64,000 bases of DNA from Saccharum officinarum (taxonomy: Eukaryota > Streptophyta > Magnoliopsida > Poales > Poaceae), in assembly GCA_020631735.1 (NCBI GenBank), contig CM036168.1, positions 103,188,036-103,252,035 on the forward strand, given 5' to 3'. Positions 34,312 through 45,700 of this stretch are shown one piece after another. Position 1 is the first letter of the stretch, and each line of letters opens with the position of its first letter. The translations under genes and the position numbers were made by a program. The notes under the pieces are model-generated. The model was not told the origin of the DNA. It did not search any database and was given only the letters and a program-made list of their open reading frames with translations.

Positions 34312-34372
34312 AGAGCCAAAAATGGTCATGAACTTCTTGGAGCTCTCAGCTTCTCTCTTTTTGGGCATTACG

Positions 34373-34491
34373 CAGCCTGTTCGCTTGAACTTTCAGCCGT
34401 TTATTTTTAGCCAGTCATCAGTGTTTTTCTCTCACAATAAATTAGCCAACAGCACTTTCAGCCGCTTATTTTCAGCCAAGCGAACATGCTG
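34373..34491. mobile_element. hAT-like MITE (GCCTGTTCG family)
   Basis: Ends CAGCCTGTTCGCTTGAAC and (other strand) CAGCATGTTCGCTTGGC; internal TTTTTCTCTCACAATAAATT. Confidence 0.75.
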
Positions 34492-35177
34492 ACGATTTCT
34501 CCAGCTCGACAAAGTGACAAAGGACGAAACCCACTAACTGTTCTTCTCTTAAAAAACAAACAAAAAGGCCATTCGACTTATGGTTTTTGCGGCTGATAAA
34601 CCGGTTGCGGTTATTTTGTTGTGAGAGAAAATACTATACAAAGACTCTAATGGTAGAACCTTTTAAATAAAAAATTAAACATTCACACATGGAAACGGAT
34701 CGTTCATCATTTCATCAAACACATCACGTTGTTATGTACCCCTGAGTTACTAATGCAAACAATGGATATTTATCTCCTTTTGGGGTCCTGCTCTAGTTCT
34801 CAAAGAATCCAGCAGCATCTACGTACATGTCAGCAAGGTCGGACGAAAATGCGTCACCCTATTCACTTAAGCTACTTTTCAGTTATAGAACTGTACTTTT
34901 CTCTCACAATATTTTAGCATAAGTTTCAGCATAGTGAACAGGGTCCGCAGTAGTGGAACAGTTCGATGACAGGCAGTAGAGCCGAGGTCAGCAACTCAGC
35001 ATCCAGATGGCACCCTCTTGTCTCCCTCTCCGTAACGCCTCCCCATTGTACTTTTCCCCACGAACCCTAGCATTCGATCGATGCAGGAATTTTAATCCGA
35101 GCTACCGCTTTCGCTGATGTTCCTCTAGCATTTGTTTAAGCATACAAACATGTTAGACTAAACGGCATCTGACGTTT
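34492..35177. other. Intergenic, no gene seen
   Basis: AT-rich sequence with a short unsupported frame at 34729-34917. Confidence 0.5.
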
Positions 35178-35294
35178 GGCCTGTTCGTTGGGCTGAAAAT
35201 AAGTGACTGAAAATAATGTTGGCTGATTTGTTGTGAGAGAAAAATACTGTTGGCTGACTGAAAATAAGCCGCTGAAAACTCAAGCGAATAGGCC
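35178..35294. mobile_element. hAT-like MITE (GCCTGTTCG family)
   Basis: Starts GGCCTGTTCGTTGGGC, ends CAAGCGAATAGGCC; internal TTGTTGTGAGAGAAAAATAC. Confidence 0.75.
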
Positions 35295-35695
35295 GGTATA
35301 CATCCACACACACCCCTTATTATATATACGCTGAAAAAGCAAAAATGTTATCTTATTTGTTGTGAAAATAAACAATCCCTGGACGGCAAAAATTGTGCCC
35401 AGGCCAGCCCAGCTGGATTGTACGTGATAAGTATCTGTACACCCCTGTTGACATTTTCATGTACGCGTGCCGTATATACGACTTTGTTTGTTCCCTCCTC
35501 ACAAAAGTCCATACAGCTTTACTGGTCTCGCTCCCGAGAAATGTCTAGGCACTATCATGCAGGCCCCAGTGCCCCTGCTGCTGTTTGAACGTTTACCACT
35601 CGATCAGGTCACTGGTGCTCACGTAGGAGTACTGCTCTGCTCTGTGCTCTCCTTTCTTGATGCTGCCGTTGAATGAAAAGAAGCACGGTAGCATA

Positions 35696-35936
35696 GGTCA
35701 CGTTTAGATTGCAAATTGTTTGAACTTAATGAACAGTATCATTTTCGTCTTATTTGATAAATATTGTTCAATCGTGGACTAACTAGACTCAAAAGATTCA
35801 TCTCGTGATTTTCAACTAAACTGTGTAATTAGTTATTTTTTTACCTACATTTAATACTCCATGCAAGCGGCTAAAAATTGATGTGATGAAAAAAGTGAAA
35901 AAAATTCTAACTCTTAGGTGCATCTAAACAAGGCCC
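35696..35936. mobile_element. Tourist-like MITE
   Basis: Starts GGTCACGTTTAGATTGC and ends GCATCTAAACAAGGCCC, with the family interior (ATCGTGGACTAACTAGAC, TACATTTAATACTCCATG). Confidence 0.7.
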
Positions 35937-38500
35937 TAACTTTTATTTTTCCGGTGGCGCAAACGTATCGCTGAAAAGGAGGAAAGCTGGGTAAGAATAC
36001 AGCAGCATGAAACCAAAGCACCCATCTTTCGGTCTGTCAGCATGCGGGCACAAGAGCAGGAGGATTGGACGAGACGAGAGAGCCCAGCAGAAGCACTGGC
36101 TGCAGTCGGTCGTCGTTCAAGCACTGCCATCCATTGATCCATGTCTTTCAGGGCAAGAACCAAGAAACTAGATGCAGATAGAATTAGGAACAGAGCTGAG
36201 ACGATGAAACTGCTAATAATGGCGTTTTGAGTTCCTTGTTCCGTCTGATGATAGCAGACAAATGCGTGGACAGTGGACTAGTACGCACGTAGCATTATCT
36301 ATATATCCCTTTGGCCTATGCATGATTCATGCATCGGCTGGGTTTAGTTATATGCTGAGGCCAGCAGCCGGATTTGTTTAGGTGGTGTAGTGGTTGGAAT
36401 GATAACGCCGATGATTTCAGCCTTTATACACAATCTACTTGTACATATTTGACAAATGCTTCTGTACAAGACGACACGGGCATTATTTCAAGAGTTGGAA
36501 CGGGCATTCAGATTCAGTACAGCGCTAACCTCTGATTATTCTCGACTAGTGATGCCACCCTGCCATGATTTATTTTGAAACCGTCGTCTTTGCCTGCAGC
36601 TAGCAGCAGCTTATCTAACCTCTACAATGCAATATGGAAAAGGATTGTATGCTGGCCACCCAATAAAAACCTTCTAATAATCTTTCAATTTCAATGGCCA
36701 CACAGAGCGTAATCCGTTCCCTTCCAAATCCGTGAGATGTTTGACTATCTCACCAAGTAGATTAGTGCAACAGGTGAGTTTTATTTTATAGGATGGTTTA
36801 TCGTCCGTTTCGTGCAAAACTGGTACGGATTTCGGAGGAACGCTGTCCTGCCACTCGGTGGCGCTTGGACGCTCCATTGGTCACGACTGGCTGGCGTCAG
36901 ATGCCACCCGCGCCGCTGCTCGCTGCTGTGCTGTGCTGCACGCCTGACGCGGCCCCAACCCCAACTGGGCAATTGCCACCTGCGGTGACGTTTGGTAGCT
37001 CTCGCGCGCGCGACGGCGACGGCGACGGCGACGACAGCGGACGGACGGAGCCGTGCCCGCTCCCACCGAACACCAGACGGCGCGGGGCCGTGAAGCCAAG
37101 CCCCCGCATCCGCATGCGTCACCGTAACGAACCGAACTGCACAGACACAATCACACAACCACCCTACGGGCTACGGCGCCGGAAGGTACCTGTGCCTTCC
37201 TTCCTTGCTGTCACGGCTTCTCTCCGTCACCGCTGGAAAGTGAAAAGCGCACCAAGGCTTCCTTTCTTTCTCCCGCGTCCAGGAGGCAGGAGCTGCCTCT
37301 TTTTCGCTGTGTTTTCAGAGCCTTTGCGTGCTCACCACCGCCTGTGACCGTGTCCTCTTTCGTCTCCGGTAAAAACGCACCCTGGTCTACGCGTTTCCAG
37401 AGTGAACTGCAGGAGTGGACTCTGCCGGAAAACGGCGAGCTCATCGCCGGCCTGGACCCACCGAGAGTTGCTGTTCCAGAGTCAAGTCAGCAGTGGGAAC
37501 CTGTACAGCGACTCGCAGGTCTCAGCCAACCAAACTCGTAAACGAAACTGCACGAGAAAGTCTGGTTGATGGGACGCTAACAAATGGAAGCATATACACG
37601 CACTGTACTCGCCGTTTTCGCAACTTTAAGCGCACGTTTGAGTGCCATTGTATCTCGCCGAATTCTTTTTTCTACGAGTAATCGCTCCACTGTGCACCCG
37701 GACCCAGAGAGTGCGCGCACTATGGCCACTGGTCAAAGGACAAGCACCATCGAGTGTCACAGTATGGATACTACGGTAGCGCGATGATAGAACAATCGAT
37801 TGCCAACGATTCTCCCGTGGGTTGAGCGAGGATCTCATGCGCAGCTGCCGTATCATGTCATCATATGGTAAACGCTCCATGATCCACGCGAGCTGCACGC
37901 CCGCACCGTGTTTTGGCGTGGATTGTCCGTATCGAATTTGTTTCCGCTGCCACTAGTTCTACCGCGTGGCAAAAAAGAAAGGGAATGTTACTTTTCCATT
38001 CCATAACTACTTGTGTGTAGGAGTACTACCATTGAGATCGTACTAACAGAGTTGAGGACAAGCTAGATGATCGATCAGATCACGGTACCCGAACTGGATG
38101 TACTCCCTCTGTTCGCTCAACGGTGCAGGGCTGATGCTCCTGCACGGTGCACGGACTCGACCCACCCACCCCCACCAGAGGCCACCACCACTGCAGGCCC
38201 CACCGCCGTGCCGCGTGTGGGGCGCGCGGGGCGGCAAAGCACAAAGGCACTGCCAAAAAAAAAGTATAAAACAAACAGGGGCAGTGCAAGCCCCGCTTTT
38301 CATGGCGTGAGCGCCGGGGCAAGGCAAGTAGCCGCTGCTCGGTGCTGCCACCTGCTGACCCCCCGTCCCGGTCCCGGCCCATCCAAACGCCGTTACGAGG
38401 CCGCCCTCCCGCGACGGAACGGAAAGGTGCGGTCAACCCACCCCGGCCCCGCCCCGCCCCACCACCGCCGGGGGCCGGGTGGATAAACAAACCCAGCGCC
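35937..38500. other. Intergenic and upstream region, no gene supported
   Basis: 36780-37500 and 38130-38500 are GC-rich with many overlapping frames on both strands (36793-37347, 36781-37158, 38067-38523), none with a known motif. The part nearest 38500 is probably the promoter region of the Tubby-like gene. A tRNA box A-like string near 36382 has no box B. Confidence 0.45.
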
Positions 38501-38509
38501 CCCCGGTCC

Positions 38510-39752
38510 CCTGTCCGCCTCATTCCTTCTCTTCCTCCTCCCCTGCCCCTCTCCCCTCTCCTCGCCTCCAGCTCCCGCCCGCCGCTCCCCCTTCAGCTGC
38601 GCGCGCGCCGCGGTGGCCGTGAAGCACAGCCCGACAGACGCGCCGAGCTCGTGGCTGGTGCACTGATCTGAGGCCCGCGTGTCCCCGGTGTCGGGGCGAG
38701 GCGAGGCGGCGTCGGCTTCCAGGAATGTGAGTTCCCGTTACACAAGGGGTGGTGGTGAGTGGTTTTTGGTTTGGTTTCGATGTTCGTAGGTTTCGGAGGG
38801 TTTGTCTGCTCGGTCAGTTTGTGTGGCGAGTGAAGCTGTGGTGAAGGCGGGGGCGTTCCTGGCCAGATCGGTAGGTCGCATGCTCGATTCGCTGGATACA
38901 GTGTTATCCAGGGCAGATTTCTGGGAGGAATCTGGACTTCTATGCCTTTTATTTATTACTTCTGGAGTCCTCCTCCTCTTAGCTTCGCTGGTTACATTGC
39001 GCCGTTGACGAGCGAAACCTTTCGATTTCTACAGCGTCCAAATTTATACCAACTTGCGTACACGAAGCAAGCTAAACATTTCCCGGAATACAATAATGGA
39101 TCCTTGTAGCAGAGTCGTAGCTTGTACGCTTGTACCGTTGGTTCTGTACACGCCGGTATTTCGTTGGCGAAATGGTATGTCAATTAGCCACTGTGTTTTA
39201 TGGTTCTGCTGCTAGTCCAGAAGCTCCCATGCGAATTGGGCAATCACATGTGCCCATGTTTGTTTAGCTTAAAAAATCCTAGATTTCTTCGGTTCAAAGT
39301 GATGCTCCGGACCTAACATAGGTTATGGAGTCGACTCAAAGGTCTCTGCTTGTATCCCGACCAATGATGGATTTGGAATCTGATCTAGTTTCTTTGTCAG
39401 GCTATGCCCGGTAGTTATGATGTCTATGTTTAATCAACTAAAAGTTGTGATGATGCGACCATATGCCAGTCAATTCCATCCATGTTAAACATTCTCTCAT
39501 TAATTCTTTTTTTCTTTTTTCTTTTTTTTTGCAGGGGCAGCTTGTAGCCGCTGTTTCTTTTGCATATGCACTTTCTATTGCTGTTGTCATTTCAAAGGAG
39601 GTACTTCAAGCTACCTGTTCCTTGTTCATCTTCTGTCAAGTCAAATTCCTGAAAACCTAGTGTAGTAGTTTGTAACCTTTATTTGTTTTCCATTGTCAGG
39701 CCATAGTCTCCTGGATTTTGTATGCCTTGTTATCTGGAATTGGTGACCGTAG
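38510..39752 (+). other. 5' untranslated/leader region of the Tubby-like gene with introns
   Basis: Upstream of the main ATG are consensus splice signals: a donor AAT|GTGAGT at 38727-38728, acceptors TTTTGCAG at 39534 and CATTGTCAG at 39699, and a donor GAG|GTACTT at 39601. They bound small exons 39535-39600 and 39700 onward, so the leader is spliced. A pyrimidine-rich stretch (38521-38595) suits a transcription start. The TSS itself is not determined. Confidence 0.55.
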
Positions 39753-39771
39753 ATGTCATTTCGTAGCATAG
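38880..39771 (+). CDS. Candidate upstream ORF: small multi-pass membrane protein
   Basis: An ATG at 38880 opens a frame reading [19 protein letters not shown] and then a hydrophobic helix ([18 protein letters not shown]). If the weak donor CTG|GTTACA at 38991 is used, 37 codons join in phase 0 to exon 39535-39600, reading [20 protein letters not shown] and K-E. That exon joins in phase 0 to 39700, reading [15 protein letters not shown], and stops at 39769-39771. The result is 82 residues with three hydrophobic segments. The stop overlaps the main ATG (39753) by 19 bases in a different frame. Both downstream exons being hydrophobic in the same phase argues against chance, but the first donor is poor, the unspliced frame stops at 39008, and I recognise no family. 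It may be a conserved-peptide uORF, a second cistron, or leader sequence. Confidence 0.35.
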
Positions 39772-42700
39772 TCCGTGATGTTAGGGATGGCTTCGGCAGC
39801 TTGTCGAGGAGAAGCTTCGAGGTGACCCTCGCAAGCATTTATGGCCTTACTGGGCATCACAAAGGGAAGACCCAGAGCTCATCACATGTCGTCGACGACT
39901 CACCTTCCATAATTCGTGAAAGTTGCTGGGCGAATCTACCTCCTGAACTCATCCGTGATATCATACGGAGACTGGAGGCTGATGAGAGCACCTGGCCAGC
40001 ACGGAAGCATGTCGTTTGCTTCGCAGCTGTTTGTAGGACATGGAGGGAGATGTGTAAAGAGATTGTGTTGAGCCCGGAGTTTTGTGGGAAGCTTACCTTC
40101 CCTGTGTCTCTAAAACAGGTAAGGGGAAGAAGAATCAACCTACTTCAGTTAGCAATCTTTGAACCGAATGCTGCTGTGAATTAGGTCCAAAGCTTGAGCA
40201 GCAGATATCTTTCTTGTCCTTGATACATTGCTTGTTTCTTTGACAGCCTGGCCCTCGAGATGGAAATACAACGATTCAGTGTTTTATAAAGAGGAATAAG
40301 TCAAAATCCACCTACCATCTCTACCTGTGCCTTAGCAATGGTATGTCGCATGCTTTGCATACTTTCAAGATTCAATAGCAATGCTCATAAGTTTTATCCT
40401 GTTTTATGGAGCATATGGGATAATTATGAGCCAGATATTTTTTTATTATTTGAGTGTTTGATTTCATGATGGAAAAAAGTCTACTTTGTTAGTAAATAAT
40501 GCAAATCAAGATCGAACACGAGACACAGATTTTTACGTGGAAAACCCTTGCGGGAAAAACCACGGGCGCCAACCGGCGATCTTCACTATATGGAGAGAGT
40601 TTACAGAACGCAGGGAATACAATGAGTCGTCAGCTCTTCCCGTGCGGCTTACAAGATGTATTTATAGGACGGACTGACTGCAGTCAAATACGGAAACAAA
40701 TCCGCTAATAAACATGACCGAACCGTGGGCCCTCCAGGCGTCCCCACAAGACCAACGTTATAATTCGGATCATATTCCAACAAACTCCACCTTGAGACGA
40801 ATTCCATCTTGTAGTGAATGAAGTATCATCAATCAACTCACTTCAATAATAAACAATCACCGGCGCCAAAAGTCACTTGGACTTAATTTGTAATGCCAAC
40901 TAAGCTTGAGCATAGCCCAAACTTAGCTCCAGGAACTGGCTTTGTCAACATATCAGCGGGATTATCATGAGTACTTATCTTGCATACTTTAACATCACCT
41001 TCAGCAATGACACCTCGAATAAAATGATATCTCACATCAATGTGCTTGGTCCTTTCATTAAACATCTGATCTTTAGTCAGACAAATAGCACTCTGACTAT
41101 CACAATGTATAGTAATACAAGAAGTAACCCGCAAAGTTCAGAGTATAAACCCCTCAACCAAATAGCTTCTTTACAAGCTTCAGAAATAGCCATATATTCA
41201 GCTTCTGTTGTAGACAGAGCAACAGTGGACTGTAAACATGCTTTCCAGCTAACAGCACAACCACCAATGGTGAAAACATAACCCGTGAGAGATCTCCTCT
41301 TATCCAAATCACCAGCAAAATCAGAATCAACATAACCAACAAGTCTATCTCTAGATTTCCCAAACTGCAAATAGACATTAGAAGTACCTCGCAAATATCT
41401 GAAAATTCATTGAACAACCCTCCAATGCTCCTTACCAGGATTAGCCATGAATATACTGACAACACTCAATGCATGAGATAAATCAGGACGAGAACAAACC
41501 ATGACATACATAAGAGAACCAACTGCACTGGAATATGGAACTCTAGACATGTACTCAATCTCATGATCTGACTGTGGACATAAATCTGATGATAATCTGA
41601 AATGTGTAGCTAATGGAGTACTCACCGGTTTTGCATTATGCATATTAAAACGACGAAGAACCTTTTCAATATAACCTCGTTGACTGAGGTATAATTTACC
41701 AGATTTTCTATCTCTAGTAATTTCCATACCAAGAATTTTCTTAGCTGCACCTAAGTCCTTCATCTCAAATTCTTTACTCAATTGTGCCTTCAGTTTAGCT
41801 ATTTCTGATTTTTCTTTAGCAACAATTAACATATCATCAACATAAAGGAGCAAATAAATAGCTGAGCCATTAACAATCTTCAAGTAAACACAGCTATCAT
41901 AATCAGACCGCTTAAAGCCACGAGAGAGCATAAATGAGTCAAACCTCTTATACCATTGCCTAGGAGACTGCTTCAAACCATAAAAAGACTTCTTTAGTCT
42001 ACACACAAGGTTTTCTTTTCCAGGAATAACAAAACCTTTAGGTTGGTTCATATAAATGTCTTCCTCCAACTCCCCATGTAAGAATGCAGTTTTAACATCA
42101 AGTTGCTCAAGTTCATAATCATGCATGGCAACAATACTAAGCAAAGTGCGAATAGAACTATGCTTAACAACTGGGAAAAAGACATCATTATAATCAATAC
42201 CTGGAATCTGGCTATAGCCTTTAGCAACCAACCTCGCTTTATACCTTGCTGGTTCACTAGGAGAAATACCCTCCTTTCTTTTATAAATCCATTTGCAACG
42301 GACATGCTTTTTATTCTTGGGCAATTTCACTAAATCCCATGTACCATTCTTTTCAAGTGACTCCATCTCATCTTGCATAGCGGTCATCCAATTGTTGCAA
42401 TCAGCAGAAGTAATATCCTCAGAATAATTAGAAGGTTCTGAATTACCTTCAATCTCTTCTGCAACACTCATAGCATAAGCAACATTGCATTCTTCAATAT
42501 ACCTTTTAACAGGCTTTGGCTGTCTTCTGGACCTATCAACAGCAATAGAACGTTGTGGAGACTACACAACTGGAGAAGAATGCTCAGCAATAGAAGAATC
42601 ATCAACAATTGGAGAAATTTCAGCAATCGGTGCATCTTGGACAATAGCATTATCAACATCTGGTGAATCAATTAAGCGCTCCACCTGCACACTTATTTTC

Positions 42701-45700
42701 TCTCCCTCAATAGGAGCATCAACAGAAGGATTATCAACAAACATAACAGTCTCATTAAAGATAACATTCCTGCTAAGCATAACCTTCTGAGTCTGGGGAT
42801 TCCACAATTTATAACCTTTAACACCATGTTGATAACCAATAAAAATGCATTTAACAGCTCTAGGCTCCAATTTACCATTATCAACGTGAGCATAAGCAGT
42901 ACAACCAAAATCTATCAATTGTGAATAATCAGCTGGAGAACCATACCATACCTCAATTGGAGTTTTCTTATCAAGAGGAATAGAGGGTGAACGGTTAATA
43001 AGATAGCAAGCAGTGGAAGCGGCTTCAGCCCAAAAACGCCTATTCAAGCCAGCATTAGACAACATGCAACGGGCCTTGGAGATGATAGTTCTGTTCATTC
43101 GCTCAGCTACACTATTCTGTTGAGGCGTATAAGGAATAGTGTAGTGCCTAACAATGCCTTGAGACTTGCAATATGCATTAAACTCATTAGAACAGAATTC
43201 CATCCCATTATCAGTGCGAAGCTTTTTAACCTTTTTTCAGTTTGATTTTCAATCATAATCTTCCACTCTTTAAATGCTGAAAATGCTTCTGATTTATGCT
43301 TCAAGAAATAAGACCATACCTTACGAGAATAATCATCAATGATTGTCAACATATAACGAGAACCACCAAAAGAAGGCTTACGAGACGGTCCCCATAAATC
43401 AGAATGCACATAATCAAGAATACCTTTACTTTTATGTGTAGAGATATTAAATGACACCCTCTTGTGTTTGCCAAACACACAATGCTCACAAAACTTTAAC
43501 TTACTGATGCTATGTTCATCAAGAAGTCCTCTCTTGCACAATTCATGCAAGCCTTGCTCACTCATATGTCCAAGACGCTTATGCCAAAGATCAGTAGCAT
43601 CAGAATTAGATGATGAATTGGAAATTACAGCGGCATCACCTGTAATTGTAGTACCACGAAGACGGTACAAATTTGGAGATTTTAATTCACCTTTCATCAC
43701 AATGAGAGAACCTTTAGACACCTTTAATACTCCATCTCCACCGGAGTACTTGTATCCTTTAGCATCAAGAGTACTGAGAGAAATAAGATTCTTGCTCATG
43801 CTAGGAATATGCCTCACGTCAGCCAATGTTCTGACAATGCCATCATGCATCTTAATCTGAATGGAACCAATGCCAACAATATCACGTGGACTGTTATCAC
43901 CCAATCTAACAGAACCTCCACCTTGGAGAGAATCATAGGTGACAAACCAATCTCTATTAGTGCATATATGAAAAGAAGCAGCGGAATCAAGAATCCATTC
44001 ATCATCACTATTAGCACATCCAGCAAAAGCAACAAGCGAATCACCATCAGAATAATCTGCCTTAGAAGTAGCAACAGAAGCATTACCTTCATCATTGGGT
44101 TTACCTTTCTCTCTATATGTGCCAGTTCTCTTCTCTTTATTCTTCAATTTCAAACAATCCTCGATAAAGTGATTATCCTTCTTGCAATACTTGCAGAATT
44201 TATCACCTCTACCTCGAGACTTTGATCGGCCTTTGTAACGATTAGAACTTTTGCCTCTATTGCCATTATTTGATTTATTTTCTGTCCTCCCACGAACAGA
44301 CAACGCTTCTCCTTTGGAAGCAGAACCTTCAGAAGACACCATCAATTTCATCTTTTCCTTGGCATGCAACGCCTCACAGACCTCATCAAGAGTTAGCGTA
44401 TCATGGCTATATAATAAAGTATCTCTGAAGTTTGAAAAGGAACTAGGCAAAGAGCACAAAAGAATCAGACCCAAATCCTCATCATCATATTCTACCTCCA
44501 TAGCCTGTAGATCAGAAACGATCTCCTTGAAGACCGTCAGATGGTTAATCACAGAACCACCCTCTTGTAACTTGTGCGAATACAACTTCATCTTCATATG
44601 CATCTTGCTTGTCAAATCCTTAGACATGCAAATTGACTCTAACTTGAGCCATAGAGCAGCTGTTGTTTTCTCCTGTAGACAATCTTGCAAAATATTATTT
44701 GAAAGATGAAGCTGAATTTGAGTAAAGGCCTTACGATCCTTTTTCTTTTCATCATCGGTCCAAGATTTAGAATCCTTGTTACCGAATTTATCAAGAGCAT
44801 CATCAACATCAGCCTGCGTAAGAATAGCCCGCATCTTGACTTGCCATAGAGCGAACCTTGTAACACGATCCAGTTGAGGAATATCATATTTCACTGAAGA
44901 CATGGTGAATAAATAATAGCAATAACCAGAGGAATAATGATCTGCAGAAATTTAGGTGTAACCCTAACCGAAACCTGCAGCCTGGTACGATCAGCAATAA
45001 ACTGAAGAAATAAACCTTCTGGTATGAATTCTCGTGTGCACGTAGCACAAAACCACCCGATTAGATTTCACGTAACACAAGGCACCTCCTCGATCCGCGT
45101 GCACTGATGCAAGAAACGTGATCACCCAGTACTGCCTGCTTCAGATCGCTTTTCCTGACGAGCGCAGTGTGTAGCAGTCTTGTACAGACTTTCTCCTTCT
45201 CGATCTCTGGACGGACAACAGCGGACAGCACCGAGACGAACTCGATCCAGAACTTTGCCTTCTCTGCGTCGCAGTGTGAATGAAACGAACTCGATCCAAA
45301 ACTCCGCCGTGTCCGCCGTGGACACACGCTGACGCTGGAACGTGTGTCGCCGTTTGGACGGCACGGAACAAATCGCTGGCGGCGGCGGCAAAGAACAGGG
45401 ACTGAAACCCTAATCTTTTTTTCTCAATCTCGTGTCTGGCTCTAGATACCACTTGTTAGTAAATAATGCAAATCAAGATCGAACACGAGACACATATTTT
45501 TACGTGGAAAACCCATGCGGGAAAAACCACGGGCGCCAACCGGCGATCTTCACTATATGGAGAGAGTTTACAGAACGCAGGGAATACAATGAGTCGTCAG
45601 CTCTTCCCGTGCGGCTTACAATATGTATTTATAAGACGGACTGACTGCAGTCAAATACGGAAACAAATCCGCTAATAAACATGACCGAACCGTGGGCCCT

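Noticed and set aside
36375..36410. tRNA-like box A string (TGGTGTAGTGG)
   Set aside because: No box B at a suitable distance and no cloverleaf can be drawn.
36793..37347. 184-codon GC-rich frame
   Set aside because: Overlaps minus-strand frames of similar length, has no domain and no codon pattern that favours it.
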